DNA of 64,000 nucleotides from Actinokineospora alba (GTDB lineage Bacteria > Actinomycetota > Actinomycetes > Mycobacteriales > Pseudonocardiaceae). The notes beneath the pieces are model-generated. The model worked only from the letters and a program-made list of their open reading frames with translations, was not told where the DNA came from and did no database searches. The stretch covers positions 1,488,001-1,552,000 of the forward strand of contig NZ_SNXU01000001.1 of assembly GCF_004362515.1 (NCBI RefSeq). Direction: 5' to 3'. Positions 43,665 through 52,110 of the stretch are shown piece by piece (position 1 is the stretch's first letter; each line of letters opens with the position of its first letter). Both the position numbers and the translations under genes were made by a program.

Positions 43665-46259
43665 TCAGTCTTCGCGGCCGACCGTGAGGGCGGTGTTGTC
43701 GTCGGCGATGTCGACCTTGACCGTGTCGCCGTCGCGGATGTCGCCGGACAGCAGGGCCTTCGCCAGCTGGTCGCCGATCGCCGAGGACACCAGCCTGCGC
43801 AGCGGGCGGGCGCCGTAGACCGGGTCGAAACCGTTGAGCGCCAACCACTCCCGCGCCGCCGGGGTGACCGTCAGGCTCAGCCTGCGCTGCGCGAGCCTGC
43901 GGCCGAGCTTGGCGACCTGGATGTCGACGATCGACGTCAGCTCCTCGGTGGCCAGCGAGTGGAACACCACCACGTCGTCGAGCCGGTTGAGGAACTCCGG
44001 CTTGAAGTGCCGCTGCACCACCGACATCACCGCGTCCTTGCGGTGCACCTCGTCGAGGTTGGCGTCGGCGATGATCTGCGAGCCGAGGTTCGACGTCAGC
44101 ACCAGGATCGTGTTGCGGAAGTCGACCGTGCGGCCCTGGCCGTCGGTGAGCCTGCCGTCGTCGAGGACCTGCAGGAGCACGTCGAAGACGTCCGGGTGGG
44201 CTTTCTCCACCTCGTCGAGCAGCACGACGCTGTACGGGCGACGGCGGACCGACTCGGTGAGCTGGCCGCCCTGGTCGTAGCCCACGTAGCCGGGAGGGGC
44301 GCCGACCAGGCGGGCCACCGAGTGCTTCTCGGAGTACTCGCTCATGTCGATGCGGATCATCGCCCGCTCGTCGTCGAACAGGAACTCCGCGAGCGCCTTG
44401 GCCAGCTCGGTCTTGCCGACACCGGTCGGGCCGAGGAACAGGAACGAGCCGGTCGGGCGGTCCGGGTCGGACACGCCCGCACGCGCGCGGCGAACCGAGT
44501 CGGACACAGCGCGCACGGCCTCGGCCTGCCCGACGACCCGCGAGGCGAGGGCGTCCTCCATCCGGAGCAGCTTGTGCGTCTCGCCTTCGAGCATCCGGCC
44601 CGCGGGGATGCCCGTCCAGGCGGAGACGACCTCGGCGACGTCGTCCGGACCGACCTCCTCCTTGAGCATGACCTGCTCACCCGGCTGGGTCGCCGTGGCC
44701 TCGGTCGCGGCGTCGAGTTCCTTCTCCAGCGCGGGGATCCGGCCGTAGCGCAGCTCCGCGGCGCGGCCCAGGTCGCCGTCGCGCTCGGCGCGCTCGGACT
44801 CGCCGCGCAGCGACTCCAGCTGCTCCTTGAGTTCGCGGACGCGGTCCAGCGAGCCCTTCTCGTTCTGCCAGCGGGCGGTCAGACCGGCCAGGTCCTCCCG
44901 CTTCTCGGCCAGTTCGGACCGCAGCGCGACGAGCCGCTCCCGGGAGGCTGCATCGTCCTCTTTGGACAGCGCCATCTCCTCGATCTCCAACCGGCGGACC
45001 GCGCGCTCGACGCCGTCGATCTCCACCGGACGGGAGTCGATCTCCATGCGCAGCCGCGACGCCGCCTCGTCGACAAGGTCGATCGCCTTGTCCGGCAGGA
45101 AGCGCGCGGTGATGTAGCGGTCGGACAGAGTGGCGGCGGCGACCAGCGCGGTGTCGGTGATGCGGACACCGTGGTGGACCTCGTAGCGCTCCTTGAGGCC
45201 GCGCAGGATGCCGATCGTGTCCTCGACCGACGGCTCACCGACCAGGACCTGCTGGAACCTGCGCTCCAGCGCCGGGTCCTTCTCGATGTGCTGGCGGTAC
45301 TCGTCGAGGGTGGTCGCGCCGACCATCCGCAGCTCACCGCGGGCGAGCATCGGCTTGATCATGTTGCCGGCGTCCATCGCACCCTCGCCGGTCGCGCCCG
45401 CGCCGACGATCGTGTGCAGCTCGTCGATGAAGGTGATCACCTGGCCTGCGGAGTCGGTGATCTCCTTGAGCACGGCCTTGAGCCGCTCCTCGAACTCGCC
45501 GCGGAACTTCGCGCCGGCGACCATCGACCCGAGGTCGAGGCCGATGACGCGCTTGCCGCGCAGCGACTCCGGCACGTCACCGGCGATGATCCGCTGGGCG
45601 AGGCCCTCGACGATCGCGGTCTTGCCGACACCGGGCTCGCCGATGAGGACCGGGTTGTTCTTGGTGCGGCGGGAAAGCACCTGCACCACCCGGCGGATCT
45701 CGGCGTCGCGGCCGATCACCGGGTCGAGCTCGCCCTTGCGGGCCCGCTCGGTCAGGTCGAGGCCGTACTTCTCCAGCGCCTGGTAGGTGCCCTCCGGGTC
45801 GGGGCTCGACACCCGCGCGGACCCGCGCACCTTGGCGAACGCCTCCCGCAGCGCGTCCGCGCCCGCGCCGTGCCGCTTGAGGACCTCGGCGACGTCGCCG
45901 CCCTCGGCCGCGAGCCCCACCAGCAGGTGCTCGGTGGAGACGTACTCGTCGCCCATCTCGGTGGCGAGCTTCTGCGCGTGGGTGATCGCCCGCAGCGCCT
46001 GCTGCGCGAGCTGCGGGGAGGAAACGGTCGCCCCGGTCGCCGAAGGAAGGGCGCGGTGCAGCGGCTCCAGTTCCTTGCGGACGGTCTCGGGATCGGCTCC
46101 GACGGCGGTGAGCAGCGGGGCGGTGAGCCCGTCGCTCTGCGCGAGCAGGGCGCTGAGCAGGTGCACCGGGCGGATGTCGGGATTGCCCGCCGTCGAGGCG
46201 GCCTGGGCCGCCGCGGAGATCGCCTGCTGGGTCTTGGTCGTCGGATTGAACGCGTCCAT
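43665..46259 (-). CDS. clpB: ATP-dependent disaggregase ClpB
   Basis: 864 residues, full length. Works with DnaK/DnaJ/GrpE to dissolve protein aggregates. N-terminal repeats (about residues 1-145), AAA+ domain 1 with Walker A GEPGVGKTA (about residue 207) and Walker B VITFIDELH, the middle coiled-coil domain (about residues 400-530, EEMALSKEDDAASRERL), and AAA+ domain 2 with GPTGVGKTE (about residue 605), VVLLDEVEKAHPDVF and the C-terminal sensor 2 region. ATG 46259 has GAGGTGG 5 bases upstream. A perfect HAIR operator lies upstream at 46311, so it belongs to the HspR regulon. Confidence 0.98.
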   Translation of the reverse strand: MDAFNPTTKTQQAISAAAQAASTAGNPDIRPVHLLSALLAQSDGLTAPLLTAVGADPETVRKELEPLHRALPSATGATVSSPQLAQQALRAITHAQKLATEMGDEYVSTEHLLVGLAAEGGDVAEVLKRHGAGADALREAFAKVRGSARVSSPDPEGTYQALEKYGLDLTERARKGELDPVIGRDAEIRRVVQVLSRRTKNNPVLIGEPGVGKTAIVEGLAQRIIAGDVPESLRGKRVIGLDLGSMVAGAKFRGEFEERLKAVLKEITDSAGQVITFIDELHTIVGAGATGEGAMDAGNMIKPMLARGELRMVGATTLDEYRQHIEKDPALERRFQQVLVGEPSVEDTIGILRGLKERYEVHHGVRITDTALVAAATLSDRYITARFLPDKAIDLVDEAASRLRMEIDSRPVEIDGVERAVRRLEIEEMALSKEDDAASRERLVALRSELAEKREDLAGLTARWQNEKGSLDRVRELKEQLESLRGESERAERDGDLGRAAELRYGRIPALEKELDAATEATATQPGEQVMLKEEVGPDDVAEVVSAWTGIPAGRMLEGETHKLLRMEDALASRVVGQAEAVRAVSDSVRRARAGVSDPDRPTGSFLFLGPTGVGKTELAKALAEFLFDDERAMIRIDMSEYSEKHSVARLVGAPPGYVGYDQGGQLTESVRRRPYSVVLLDEVEKAHPDVFDVLLQVLDDGRLTDGQGRTVDFRNTILVLTSNLGSQIIADANLDEVHRKDAVMSVVQRHFKPEFLNRLDDVVVFHSLATEELTSIVDIQVAKLGRRLAQRRLSLTVTPAAREWLALNGFDPVYGARPLRRLVSSAIGDQLAKALLSGDIRDGDTVKVDIADDNTALTVGRED

Positions 46260-46310
46260 CTGCCACCTCGGGTCGTACGTTCGCCTGTCACCGGATCCAA
46301 CGCGCGGAAA

Positions 46311-46331
46311 CTTGAGTCAGTTCCACTCAAC
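46311..46331. promoter_or_regulatory. HAIR operator (HspR site) of clpB
   Basis: CTTGAGT-CAGTTCC-ACTCAAC, two 7-base half-sites with a 7-base spacer, matches the HAIR consensus CTTGAGT-N7-ACTCAAG in all but the last base. It lies 52 bases upstream of the clpB start. Confidence 0.9.
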
Positions 46332-46425
46332 CTTAGGACGTGGACCACTTCCGGTCATGCCGAAACGGCCGCCCCGACCGTTGCCGATCAGGGGACCGAC
46401 AGGTCACCCACCCGTCGCAACGACG

Positions 46426-46476
46426 CTGTCCACACCCGATGCCCAGTTATCCACAAAGCCCAGGAGGCTATCCACA
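46426..46476. promoter_or_regulatory. Cluster of three DnaA-box-like sites upstream of clpB
   Basis: CTGTCCACA (46426-46434), TTATCCACA (46447-46455, a perfect E. coli-type DnaA box) and CTATCCACA (46468-46476), same orientation with 12-base spacers. They lie in the 300-base non-coding stretch 46332-46634, which otherwise shows no gene. DnaA binding here is untested. Confidence 0.5.
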
Positions 46477-46634
46477 GGCGGCTGTGGGTTTCATCCCCGA
46501 CCGGACGCACCCGGATAAAGGAAGCCGCCAAGTGGGTGGTATCCCGGCGGCAATCGATCACACTGTGGCGATCAAACCGGCTGTACGCAGCGGAAACGTC
46601 AGGTGTCGGCGAGGTCGCCGAGAAGTGGACCTGA

Positions 46635-47075
46635 TCACAGGTCGGCGTTCAGCTTGCCAAGGAGGCGCGAGAACTCGCTCAGATCGTCGGTGGACCACTT
46701 GCCGAACATGGCGCGCAGCTTCTGCCAGCGGTCGTTGCGCACCTTCGCCAGCCGCTCCGAGCCGGTCTCGGTCAGCTGCACGAGCCGGGCACGGCCGTCG
46801 GACGGATCGGGCACCCGCTCGATCAGACCCAACTCGGTCAGTCGGGCGATCTGCCTGCTGACAGTGGACTTGTCGAGTCCCGTGCGCTCGACCACGTCCG
46901 CCGCCCGAACCGCGCCGATGTCGTTGAGGTGCAAGAGAAGCGCGTAGGACGCGCCGTCCAGGCCCGGGTGCACCTTGGCCGCGAGGGTCAGCGAGACGCT
47001 GCGGGCGCGGCCGAACAGCTTCGACAGTTCGGATTCGAGCGCCTGTGCCGCCTGTTCGCGCGCGTTCTCGGTCAC
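46635..47075 (-). CDS. MarR family transcriptional regulator
   Basis: 146 residues from GTG 47075, with AAGG 7 bases upstream. The winged helix includes ADVVERTGLDKSTVSRQIARLTELGLIERVPDPSDGRARLVQLTETG, the full recognition helix and wing of MarR proteins. The first 55 residues form the dimerisation helices. It is divergent from the globin-reductase gene with about 295 bases between starts and is likely to control it or itself. The effector is unknown. Confidence 0.92.
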   Translation of the reverse strand: MTENAREQAAQALESELSKLFGRARSVSLTLAAKVHPGLDGASYALLLHLNDIGAVRAADVVERTGLDKSTVSRQIARLTELGLIERVPDPSDGRARLVQLTETGSERLAKVRNDRWQKLRAMFGKWSTDDLSEFSRLLGKLNADL

Positions 47076-47370
47076 GTGCGGCCTTTCCGTCCCGGTTTGG
47101 TCGCGGAACGTTATCGTCCGATCGCTCGCTCGTGAACCCAGGTCTCGTCCCCGTCGACCCGGCATCAGCCGAATGCGCCATCCGCCAATCAAACGTCCCC
47201 CATTAGGCGGAAGTTTGATCACCGAAAGTGAGGATACGGCACACCTTAGGGTGATCTTCGCGGCTCTTTCATGGAATCGGACTAGGCTGAACACTCCGTC
47301 GGGGGATGTAGCTCTAGTACCGTGTTGCCACGCTCAGCCGGCGCCCGAGAGGTGGAGTCTCCCCCCGATC

Positions 47371-48546
47371 ATGACAGCCAACGCCCTGGTGAGCCCCATC
47401 CCGAGCTCACAACCTCGGACCGACTCGCCCACCGCTGTGTCGACGATGGTGCGTCTGGTCCGGGAGAGCTTCGCGGTGGTGGAGCCGCACGCCGAAGAGG
47501 TCGCACAGTTCTTCTACGGGATGCTCTTCACCATCGAGCCGTCGGCGCGGGAGATGTTCCCCGCCAACATGCAGGTCCAGCGGTCCCGCCTGCTGCGTGC
47601 CCTGGTGCACGTCGTGCAGATGGTCGACCGGCCCGACGACCTGGTGCCGTTCCTGCAGCAACTCGGGCGGGACCACCGCAAGTTCGGCGTCGTCAGCACC
47701 CACTACGAGGCCGTCGGGATGGCGTTGATCTCGTCGGTCAAGAAGTTCGCCGGCCCCGCGTGGACCGACGAGGTCGAACGCGCCTGGGCCGAGGCGTACA
47801 CGATCATGGCCCGCTCGATGCTCGACGCGGCCGCGGCCGACGAGGGGCCGGCGTACTGGCCCGCCGAGGTCATCTCGCACGAGCGGATCGGCTGGGAGAT
47901 CGCGATCGTGCGGGTCCGGCCGCACTACCCGGTGCCGTACCTGCCGGGGCAGTACGTGAGCGTCGAAGTTCCGCAACGCCCCCGGTTATGGCGCTACCTC
48001 ACCCCGGCCAACGCGCCAAGACCCGACGGAACCATCGACTTCCACATCCGCGGCGTCGACGGCGGCTGGGTCAGCCGATCGATCGTGGCGCACGCGAATG
48101 TGGGCGACACCTGGAAGATGGGTCCGCCGATGGGGCGGATCAGCGTCTCCCGCGAGACCTCGCGCGATGTGCTGATGGTCGCGGGCGGGACGGGGGTCTC
48201 GCCGATGCGGGCGATCATTGACCACCTGTCGCAGTGGGGGCAGAACCCGCATGTCCACCTGTTCATCGGTGGGCGGATCGAAGAGGACCTCTACGACGTT
48301 CCCGCGCTGCAGAGCATCGCCGCGGTGAATCCTTGGCTGACCGTGGTGCCGGTGGTGGAGGAAGCCGGGATTCCTGGGACAGAGCAAGGGACATTGGCTG
48401 ATGTGGTGACCCGTTATGGGGCTTGGGGCGATAGGGACGTACTTGTGTCTGGGTCTCCGGGGATGATCCGGGCGACTGTTTCCCGCATGCTTGTGGCTGG
48501 GACTCCGCTGGACCGCATTACTTACGATCCATTTACCGTGGACTAG
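47371..48546 (+). CDS. Globin-coupled FAD/NAD(P) reductase (flavohemoglobin-like)
   Basis: 391 residues. N-terminal globin (about residues 22-155) with FFYGMLFTIEPSAREMFP and the proximal-heme-side GRDHRKFGV, followed by the ferredoxin-reductase-type FAD domain (YLPGQYVSVEVPQRP) and the NAD(P) domain (MVAGGTGVSPMRAIIDHL). Flavohemoglobins detoxify nitric oxide to nitrate; actinobacterial relatives may have other roles. The FAD RxYS motif is altered to WRYLTP, common among actinobacterial members. The start at ATG 47371 has only a weak ribosome site. The divergent MarR gene may sense a redox signal for it. Confidence 0.88.
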   Translation: MTANALVSPIPSSQPRTDSPTAVSTMVRLVRESFAVVEPHAEEVAQFFYGMLFTIEPSAREMFPANMQVQRSRLLRALVHVVQMVDRPDDLVPFLQQLGRDHRKFGVVSTHYEAVGMALISSVKKFAGPAWTDEVERAWAEAYTIMARSMLDAAAADEGPAYWPAEVISHERIGWEIAIVRVRPHYPVPYLPGQYVSVEVPQRPRLWRYLTPANAPRPDGTIDFHIRGVDGGWVSRSIVAHANVGDTWKMGPPMGRISVSRETSRDVLMVAGGTGVSPMRAIIDHLSQWGQNPHVHLFIGGRIEEDLYDVPALQSIAAVNPWLTVVPVVEEAGIPGTEQGTLADVVTRYGAWGDRDVLVSGSPGMIRATVSRMLVAGTPLDRITYDPFTVD

Positions 48547-48598
48547 CCGAGGCCGAAATTCAGGCGCGGACTGATCGGGCGCATTGCTACGGTTCCAC

Positions 48599-48670
48599 CG
48601 CACTCCCGGTGCGTAGCCCGCGGTTACTTCCTCCAAAGAATCACACCGCAGGCGATTTGATCTCGGGGGC
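48599..48670 (+). ncRNA. Mini Y-RNA-like unit lacking the tRNA-like module
   Basis: This shares with the Y RNA just downstream a 5' strand (CCCGGTGCG... then GCGGTTACTTCC) and a 3' strand (CACCG....CGA.TT.GATCTCGGG), joined here by a 20-base loop instead of the tRNA-like module. Pairing: CCCGG (48605-48609) with TCGGG (48663-48667), and GCGGT (48620-48624) with ACCGC (48645-48649). It could be a second, shorter Ro-bound RNA, a duplication remnant, or a part of a longer transcript. Confidence 0.55.
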
Positions 48671-48837
48671 GGCGACTTCAGATGTGCCCGGTGCGCAGGT
48701 AGCGGTTACTTCCATCTCCTAAATGGGCGGGTTGCGGGTTCGAGTCCCGTTCTCGACTTCGGGTCGAGGTAGCTCAACTGGCAGAGCAGCTTGTCACCGT
48801 CACCGACTTCGATCTCGGGCCACATCTGACGTTGTCC
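48671..48837 (+). ncRNA. Y RNA (YrlA-like) with permuted tRNA-like module, next to Ro60 gene
   Basis: An outer helix pairs 48671-48676 (GGCGAC) with 48831-48836 (GTTGTC), then 48678-48686 (TCAGATGTG) with 48821-48829 (CACATCTGA), then CCCGG (48687-48691) with TCGGG (48815-48819) next to bulged C48820; this is the Ro-binding-type stem. At the far end is a tRNA-like fold in permuted order: T arm (48734-48750, GCGGG-TTCGAGT-CCCGT), a 7-bp acceptor stem (48751-48757 with 48763-48769) closed by TTCGG, U8/A9 (48770-48771), and a D arm (48772-48787, GCTC-loop-GAGC with the GG pair). This is the layout described for bacterial YrlA RNAs. It lies directly upstream of the Ro60-like gene. Confidence 0.85.
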
Positions 48838-48856
48838 GCTCCCGCTTTATGGGGGC
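48838..48856 (+). promoter_or_regulatory. Hairpin covering the Ro60 gene ribosome binding site
   Basis: GCTCCC (48838-48843) pairs GGGGGC (48851-48856) across a 7-base loop. The G run is also the Shine-Dalgarno sequence of the GTG start at 48862, so translation of the Ro60 gene may depend on the structure or on the Y RNA 3' end. Confidence 0.5.
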
Positions 48857-48861
48857 TTATC

Positions 48862-50481
48862 GTGAGCAAGTTCAACATCACCTCCGCGCGACCGGCGGTC
48901 ACTTCGCCGATCACCGGCGAGCACACGCCGTCGGGCGTCACCCACCAGGGCGGCGCGGGGTACGCGCGGAACACCAAGTCCGAGCTGTTCCTGCTGGCCG
49001 TCACGAACATGGTCGGCGAGAACACCTTCTACGAGCCTGGCGGCAAGCGCGACGAGCGTTACGCCCAGCTCGTCGGCCAAGCCGCGCTGACCGACCCGGC
49101 GTGGACGGCCCGGTTCCTGCGCTGGCTGCGGGCCGAGGCCAACCTGCGCACCGCATCCCTTGTGGGCGCGGCCGAATTCGTCCACGCCCGGCTCACCACT
49201 GATCAGCCCAGCGATCAGGGGCCCAGCAACCGTTCGGTCATCGACAGTGTGCTCTTGCGTGCCGACGAGCCAGGAGAGCTGCTGGCCTACTGGACTTCCG
49301 TGCACGGCCGCAACGTTCCGAAGCCGGTCAAGCGCGGCATCGCCGACGCGGTCCGCAGGCTCTACGACGAGCGCGCGCTGCTGAAGTGGGACAGCGCCGC
49401 CCGTGGCTTCCGCATGGGCGACGTCATCGATCTCGTCCACCCGAACAGCGACACGCCCGCTCAAGGCGAGCTGTACAAGCACGCCCTCGACAAGCGCCAC
49501 AACCGCGCCAACCCCATTCCCGAAAGCCTTGCCCTGCTTCGGGCGCGCGCGAAGCTCACCGCAGTCCCCATTTCGGGACGCCGCGGCCTGCTGCACGCGG
49601 ACAACGCCACAGAGGTCCTGCGCGAGGCAGGCATGACGTGGGAGTCGCTGGCCGGGTGGCTGCAGGGACCGCTCGACGCCCGCGCCTGGGAGGCAATCAT
49701 CCCGACCATGGGCTACATGGCGCTGCTGCGGAACCTACGCAACTTCGATGAGGCCGGGGTGTCCGACGGTGTCGCCGAGGGGGTCGCCGCTCGACTCGCC
49801 GACCCCGTCCAGGTCGCCCGCTCGAGCCAACTGCCGATGCGGTTTCTGTCCGCGCACCGCGCCGCGCCCAGCCTGCGGTGGGGCCATGCCCTGGACAAGG
49901 CGCTCACCGCGTCCCTGGCAAACGTGCCCACGCTCGACGGGCGCACCCTGATCCTGGTGGACACCTCGAGTTCCATGGATTCCGGTTTCTCCAAGGACGG
50001 AACCCTCAAGCGGTGGGACGCGGCGGCGGTCTTCGGGATCGCCCTGGGCGGGCGTTGCCGCAACGCCGAGGTCGTGTCGTTCTCGTCCGCGCACACCTAC
50101 CTGAACGAGCCGCCCGGACCGAAGACCAAGCCATTCGCGATGCGGAAAGGCGAGTCGCTGCTGCGGTCGGTCGACCGGTGGAAGAGCGATGGCTACTTCC
50201 TCGGCGGTGGCACGGACACCCCCGGCGCCATCGCCAAGCACCTGCGTCCACGCTTCCACAACCGGCTCGTCATCATCACCGACGAGCAGGCCGCGGGTGG
50301 GGACGTCAACGCCGTCGTTCCCGACACGATGCCGCTCTACACGTGGAACCTGGCCGGCTACCAGCATGGCCACGCGCCGAGCGGCAGCGGTAACCGGCAC
50401 ACCTTCGGCGGACTCACCGACGCCGGGTTCCGGATGATCCCACTCCTGGAAGCGGGGCGAAGCGAGAACTGGCCGTTCTGA
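48862..50481 (+). CDS. rsr: Ro60 orthologue (TROVE domain plus vWA domain)
   Basis: 539 residues. The TROVE HEAT-repeat ring (about residues 10-330) has LFLLAVTNMVGENTFYE, RFLRWLRAEANLRTASLVGAAEFV and MTWESLAGWL. The C-terminal vWA-type domain (about residues 365-539) has the MIDAS start LVDTSSSMDSGFS. Ro60 rings bind noncoding Y RNAs on the outside and misfolded RNA ends in the centre, acting in RNA quality control with exonucleases such as PNPase. The start is GTG 48862; the G-rich ribosome site is inside a hairpin. A Y RNA of the YrlA type lies immediately upstream. Confidence 0.93.
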   Translation: MSKFNITSARPAVTSPITGEHTPSGVTHQGGAGYARNTKSELFLLAVTNMVGENTFYEPGGKRDERYAQLVGQAALTDPAWTARFLRWLRAEANLRTASLVGAAEFVHARLTTDQPSDQGPSNRSVIDSVLLRADEPGELLAYWTSVHGRNVPKPVKRGIADAVRRLYDERALLKWDSAARGFRMGDVIDLVHPNSDTPAQGELYKHALDKRHNRANPIPESLALLRARAKLTAVPISGRRGLLHADNATEVLREAGMTWESLAGWLQGPLDARAWEAIIPTMGYMALLRNLRNFDEAGVSDGVAEGVAARLADPVQVARSSQLPMRFLSAHRAAPSLRWGHALDKALTASLANVPTLDGRTLILVDTSSSMDSGFSKDGTLKRWDAAAVFGIALGGRCRNAEVVSFSSAHTYLNEPPGPKTKPFAMRKGESLLRSVDRWKSDGYFLGGGTDTPGAIAKHLRPRFHNRLVIITDEQAAGGDVNAVVPDTMPLYTWNLAGYQHGHAPSGSGNRHTFGGLTDAGFRMIPLLEAGRSENWPF

Positions 50482-50495
50482 TCCCAGGCGGGTGG

Positions 50496-50921
50496 TCAGC
50501 GACGGGGTTGGGGGCGCCAGACTACCAGGGCCGTCTGCTGGCGCACCGGGACCAGGTCGTTTCGGTAGGACTTGTGGATGGCGGCGGCTGCCTGTTCCGC
50601 GGCGGCGTAGGCCGAGGCCAGTTCCTGGGTCAGTTCCGAGATGCGGTCGCGCAGGGCGTCGACTTCGTTTTCCAGTTCGATGATGCGCTTGATGCCCGCG
50701 AGGTTCACACCGTCCTCTTGGGACAGTCGCTGGACCTCGCGGAGCAAAGCGATGTCGCGCATCGAGTAGCGGCGGCCGCCGCCGGAGGTTCGGCCGGGGG
50801 AGACCAGGCCCTGGCGGTCGTAGCTGCGCAGGGTTTGGGCGTGCAGGCCGGACAGCTGTGCTGCCACCGAGATCACGAAGACCGGGGTGTCCTCGTCGGC
50901 CCCGGGTGGGAAGGGGTTCAT
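50496..50921 (-). CDS. hspR: Heat-shock repressor HspR
   Basis: 141 residues. MerR-like DNA-binding domain VFVISVAAQLSGLHAQTLRSYDRQGLVSPGRTSGGGRRYSMRDIALLREVQRLSQEDG, then a coiled coil. HspR represses the dnaK operon and clpB by binding HAIR sites and needs DnaK as co-repressor in streptomycetes. As the last gene of the dnaK-grpE-dnaJ-hspR operon it is autoregulated. It overlaps dnaJ by 4 bases. Confidence 0.96.
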   Translation of the reverse strand: MNPFPPGADEDTPVFVISVAAQLSGLHAQTLRSYDRQGLVSPGRTSGGGRRYSMRDIALLREVQRLSQEDGVNLAGIKRIIELENEVDALRDRISELTQELASAYAAAEQAAAAIHKSYRNDLVPVRQQTALVVWRPQPRR

Positions 50922-52090
50922 GACTCCCTCGCCTTCTGCACCATCGCCGTCAGCTCCGGGCGCGGGTCGTGCGCGTTGGTTGCCGCGGCGTACGCCTCGA
51001 GGGCGGACTTGGCGGCGTCGTCAAGTGTCGGTGGGACGGTGACGGCCAGGGTGACCAGCAGGTCTCCGGTTTGGCCGTCCCGCTTCACCACACCCTTGCC
51101 GCGGACACGCAGGACGCGGCCCGGCGTGGTGCCGGGGGTGACCCGCAGCGAGACCGGGGCGTCGAGCGTGGGCACGGTCAGGGTCGTGCCGAGGGCCAGT
51201 TCGGGGTAGGTGACCGGCACCTTCAAGGTGAGGTCGTTGCCGTTGCGGCCGAAGACCGGGTGCGGGGTGACGTGTACGCGGACGTACAGGTCGCCGGCGG
51301 CGGCGCCTTGCCTGCCCGGCTCGCCCTGGCCCGCCAGGCGGATGCGCTGGTCGTCCTCGACGCCCGCGGGGATCCGCACGGTGAGGGTTCGGGTCTTCGT
51401 GCTGACACCCTCGCCGCCGCAGTCGGGGCAAGGGTCGTCAATGGTGCGGCCGGTGCCACGGCAGTCGCGGCACGGCTCGCTGAAGGCGAAAGCGCCCTGG
51501 CTGCGGCTGACCAGGCCGACGCCACCGCAAGTGACACACACCTTGGGGCTGCTGCCCGGTCGGGCGCCGGAGCCGTGACAGGTGTCGCAGGTGGACGGAC
51601 TGGACAGTCGCAAGGGGACAGTGGCGCCCTTGACCGCTTCGACGAAGTCGATGCGGACCTCGGTCTCCACGTCGGCGCCGCGCCGGGGGCGGTTGCCCGC
51701 GGTGGTCGCTCCCGCGCGAGTGCGGCCGAACAGGTTGCCGAGCAGGTCGCTGAAGCCCCCGCCGCCGAAACCGCCCTGACCGGACTGGCCCGCGAAGTCG
51801 AAGTCGAACCCGCCGCCACCGCCGCCGAAACCGCCGGGGCGGAAGCCGCTGGAGCCGAACATCGACCGGGCTTCGTCGTACTGCTTGCGCTTGTCCGGGT
51901 CGCCGAGGACGCCGTAGGCCTCCGACACCGACTTGAACTTGGCCTCGGCGTCGGTGTTGCCCGGGTTGGCGTCCGGGTGCAGCTCGCGGGCGAGCTTTCG
52001 GTACGCCTTCTTGATTTCCGCGTCACCGGCGTCGGAGGAGACGCCAAGCTCGCGATAGAAGTCCTTGTCGATCCAGTCCCTAGCGCTCAC
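50918..52090 (-). CDS. dnaJ: Co-chaperone DnaJ
   Basis: 390 residues. J domain with HPD in ARELHPDANPG, a Gly/Phe-rich region (about residues 75-130, FRPGGFGGGGGGFDFDF), four zinc-binding CxxCxGxG repeats (CDTCHGSG, CVTCGGVG, CRDCRGTG, CPDCGGEG), and the C-terminal substrate-binding domains. It stimulates DnaK ATPase and delivers unfolded proteins. Part of the HspR-controlled operon; 20 bases separate it from grpE. Confidence 0.98.
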   Translation of the reverse strand: MSARDWIDKDFYRELGVSSDAGDAEIKKAYRKLARELHPDANPGNTDAEAKFKSVSEAYGVLGDPDKRKQYDEARSMFGSSGFRPGGFGGGGGGFDFDFAGQSGQGGFGGGGFSDLLGNLFGRTRAGATTAGNRPRRGADVETEVRIDFVEAVKGATVPLRLSSPSTCDTCHGSGARPGSSPKVCVTCGGVGLVSRSQGAFAFSEPCRDCRGTGRTIDDPCPDCGGEGVSTKTRTLTVRIPAGVEDDQRIRLAGQGEPGRQGAAAGDLYVRVHVTPHPVFGRNGNDLTLKVPVTYPELALGTTLTVPTLDAPVSLRVTPGTTPGRVLRVRGKGVVKRDGQTGDLLVTLAVTVPPTLDDAAKSALEAYAAATNAHDPRPELTAMVQKARES

Positions 52091-52110
52091 CGGACGTCTC
52101 CTCCTTTCGC

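Noticed and set aside
43638..46634. A 998-codon open frame on the plus strand
   Set aside because: It is the high-GC shadow of clpB on the other strand, with Arg/Leu/Val/Asp-rich composition and no domain.
48723..48800. Ordinary tRNA gene or tRNA fragment
   Set aside because: The T arm precedes the acceptor and D arm, the acceptor is closed by a loop and there is no anticodon arm; the arrangement fits a YrlA tRNA mimic and not a tRNA relic.
48723..49202. A plus-strand frame through the D arm of the Y RNA into the Ro60 gene, and the ATG at 48849
   Set aside because: Wrong frame for the Ro60 protein; the product is Arg/Gly/His-rich shadow sequence.
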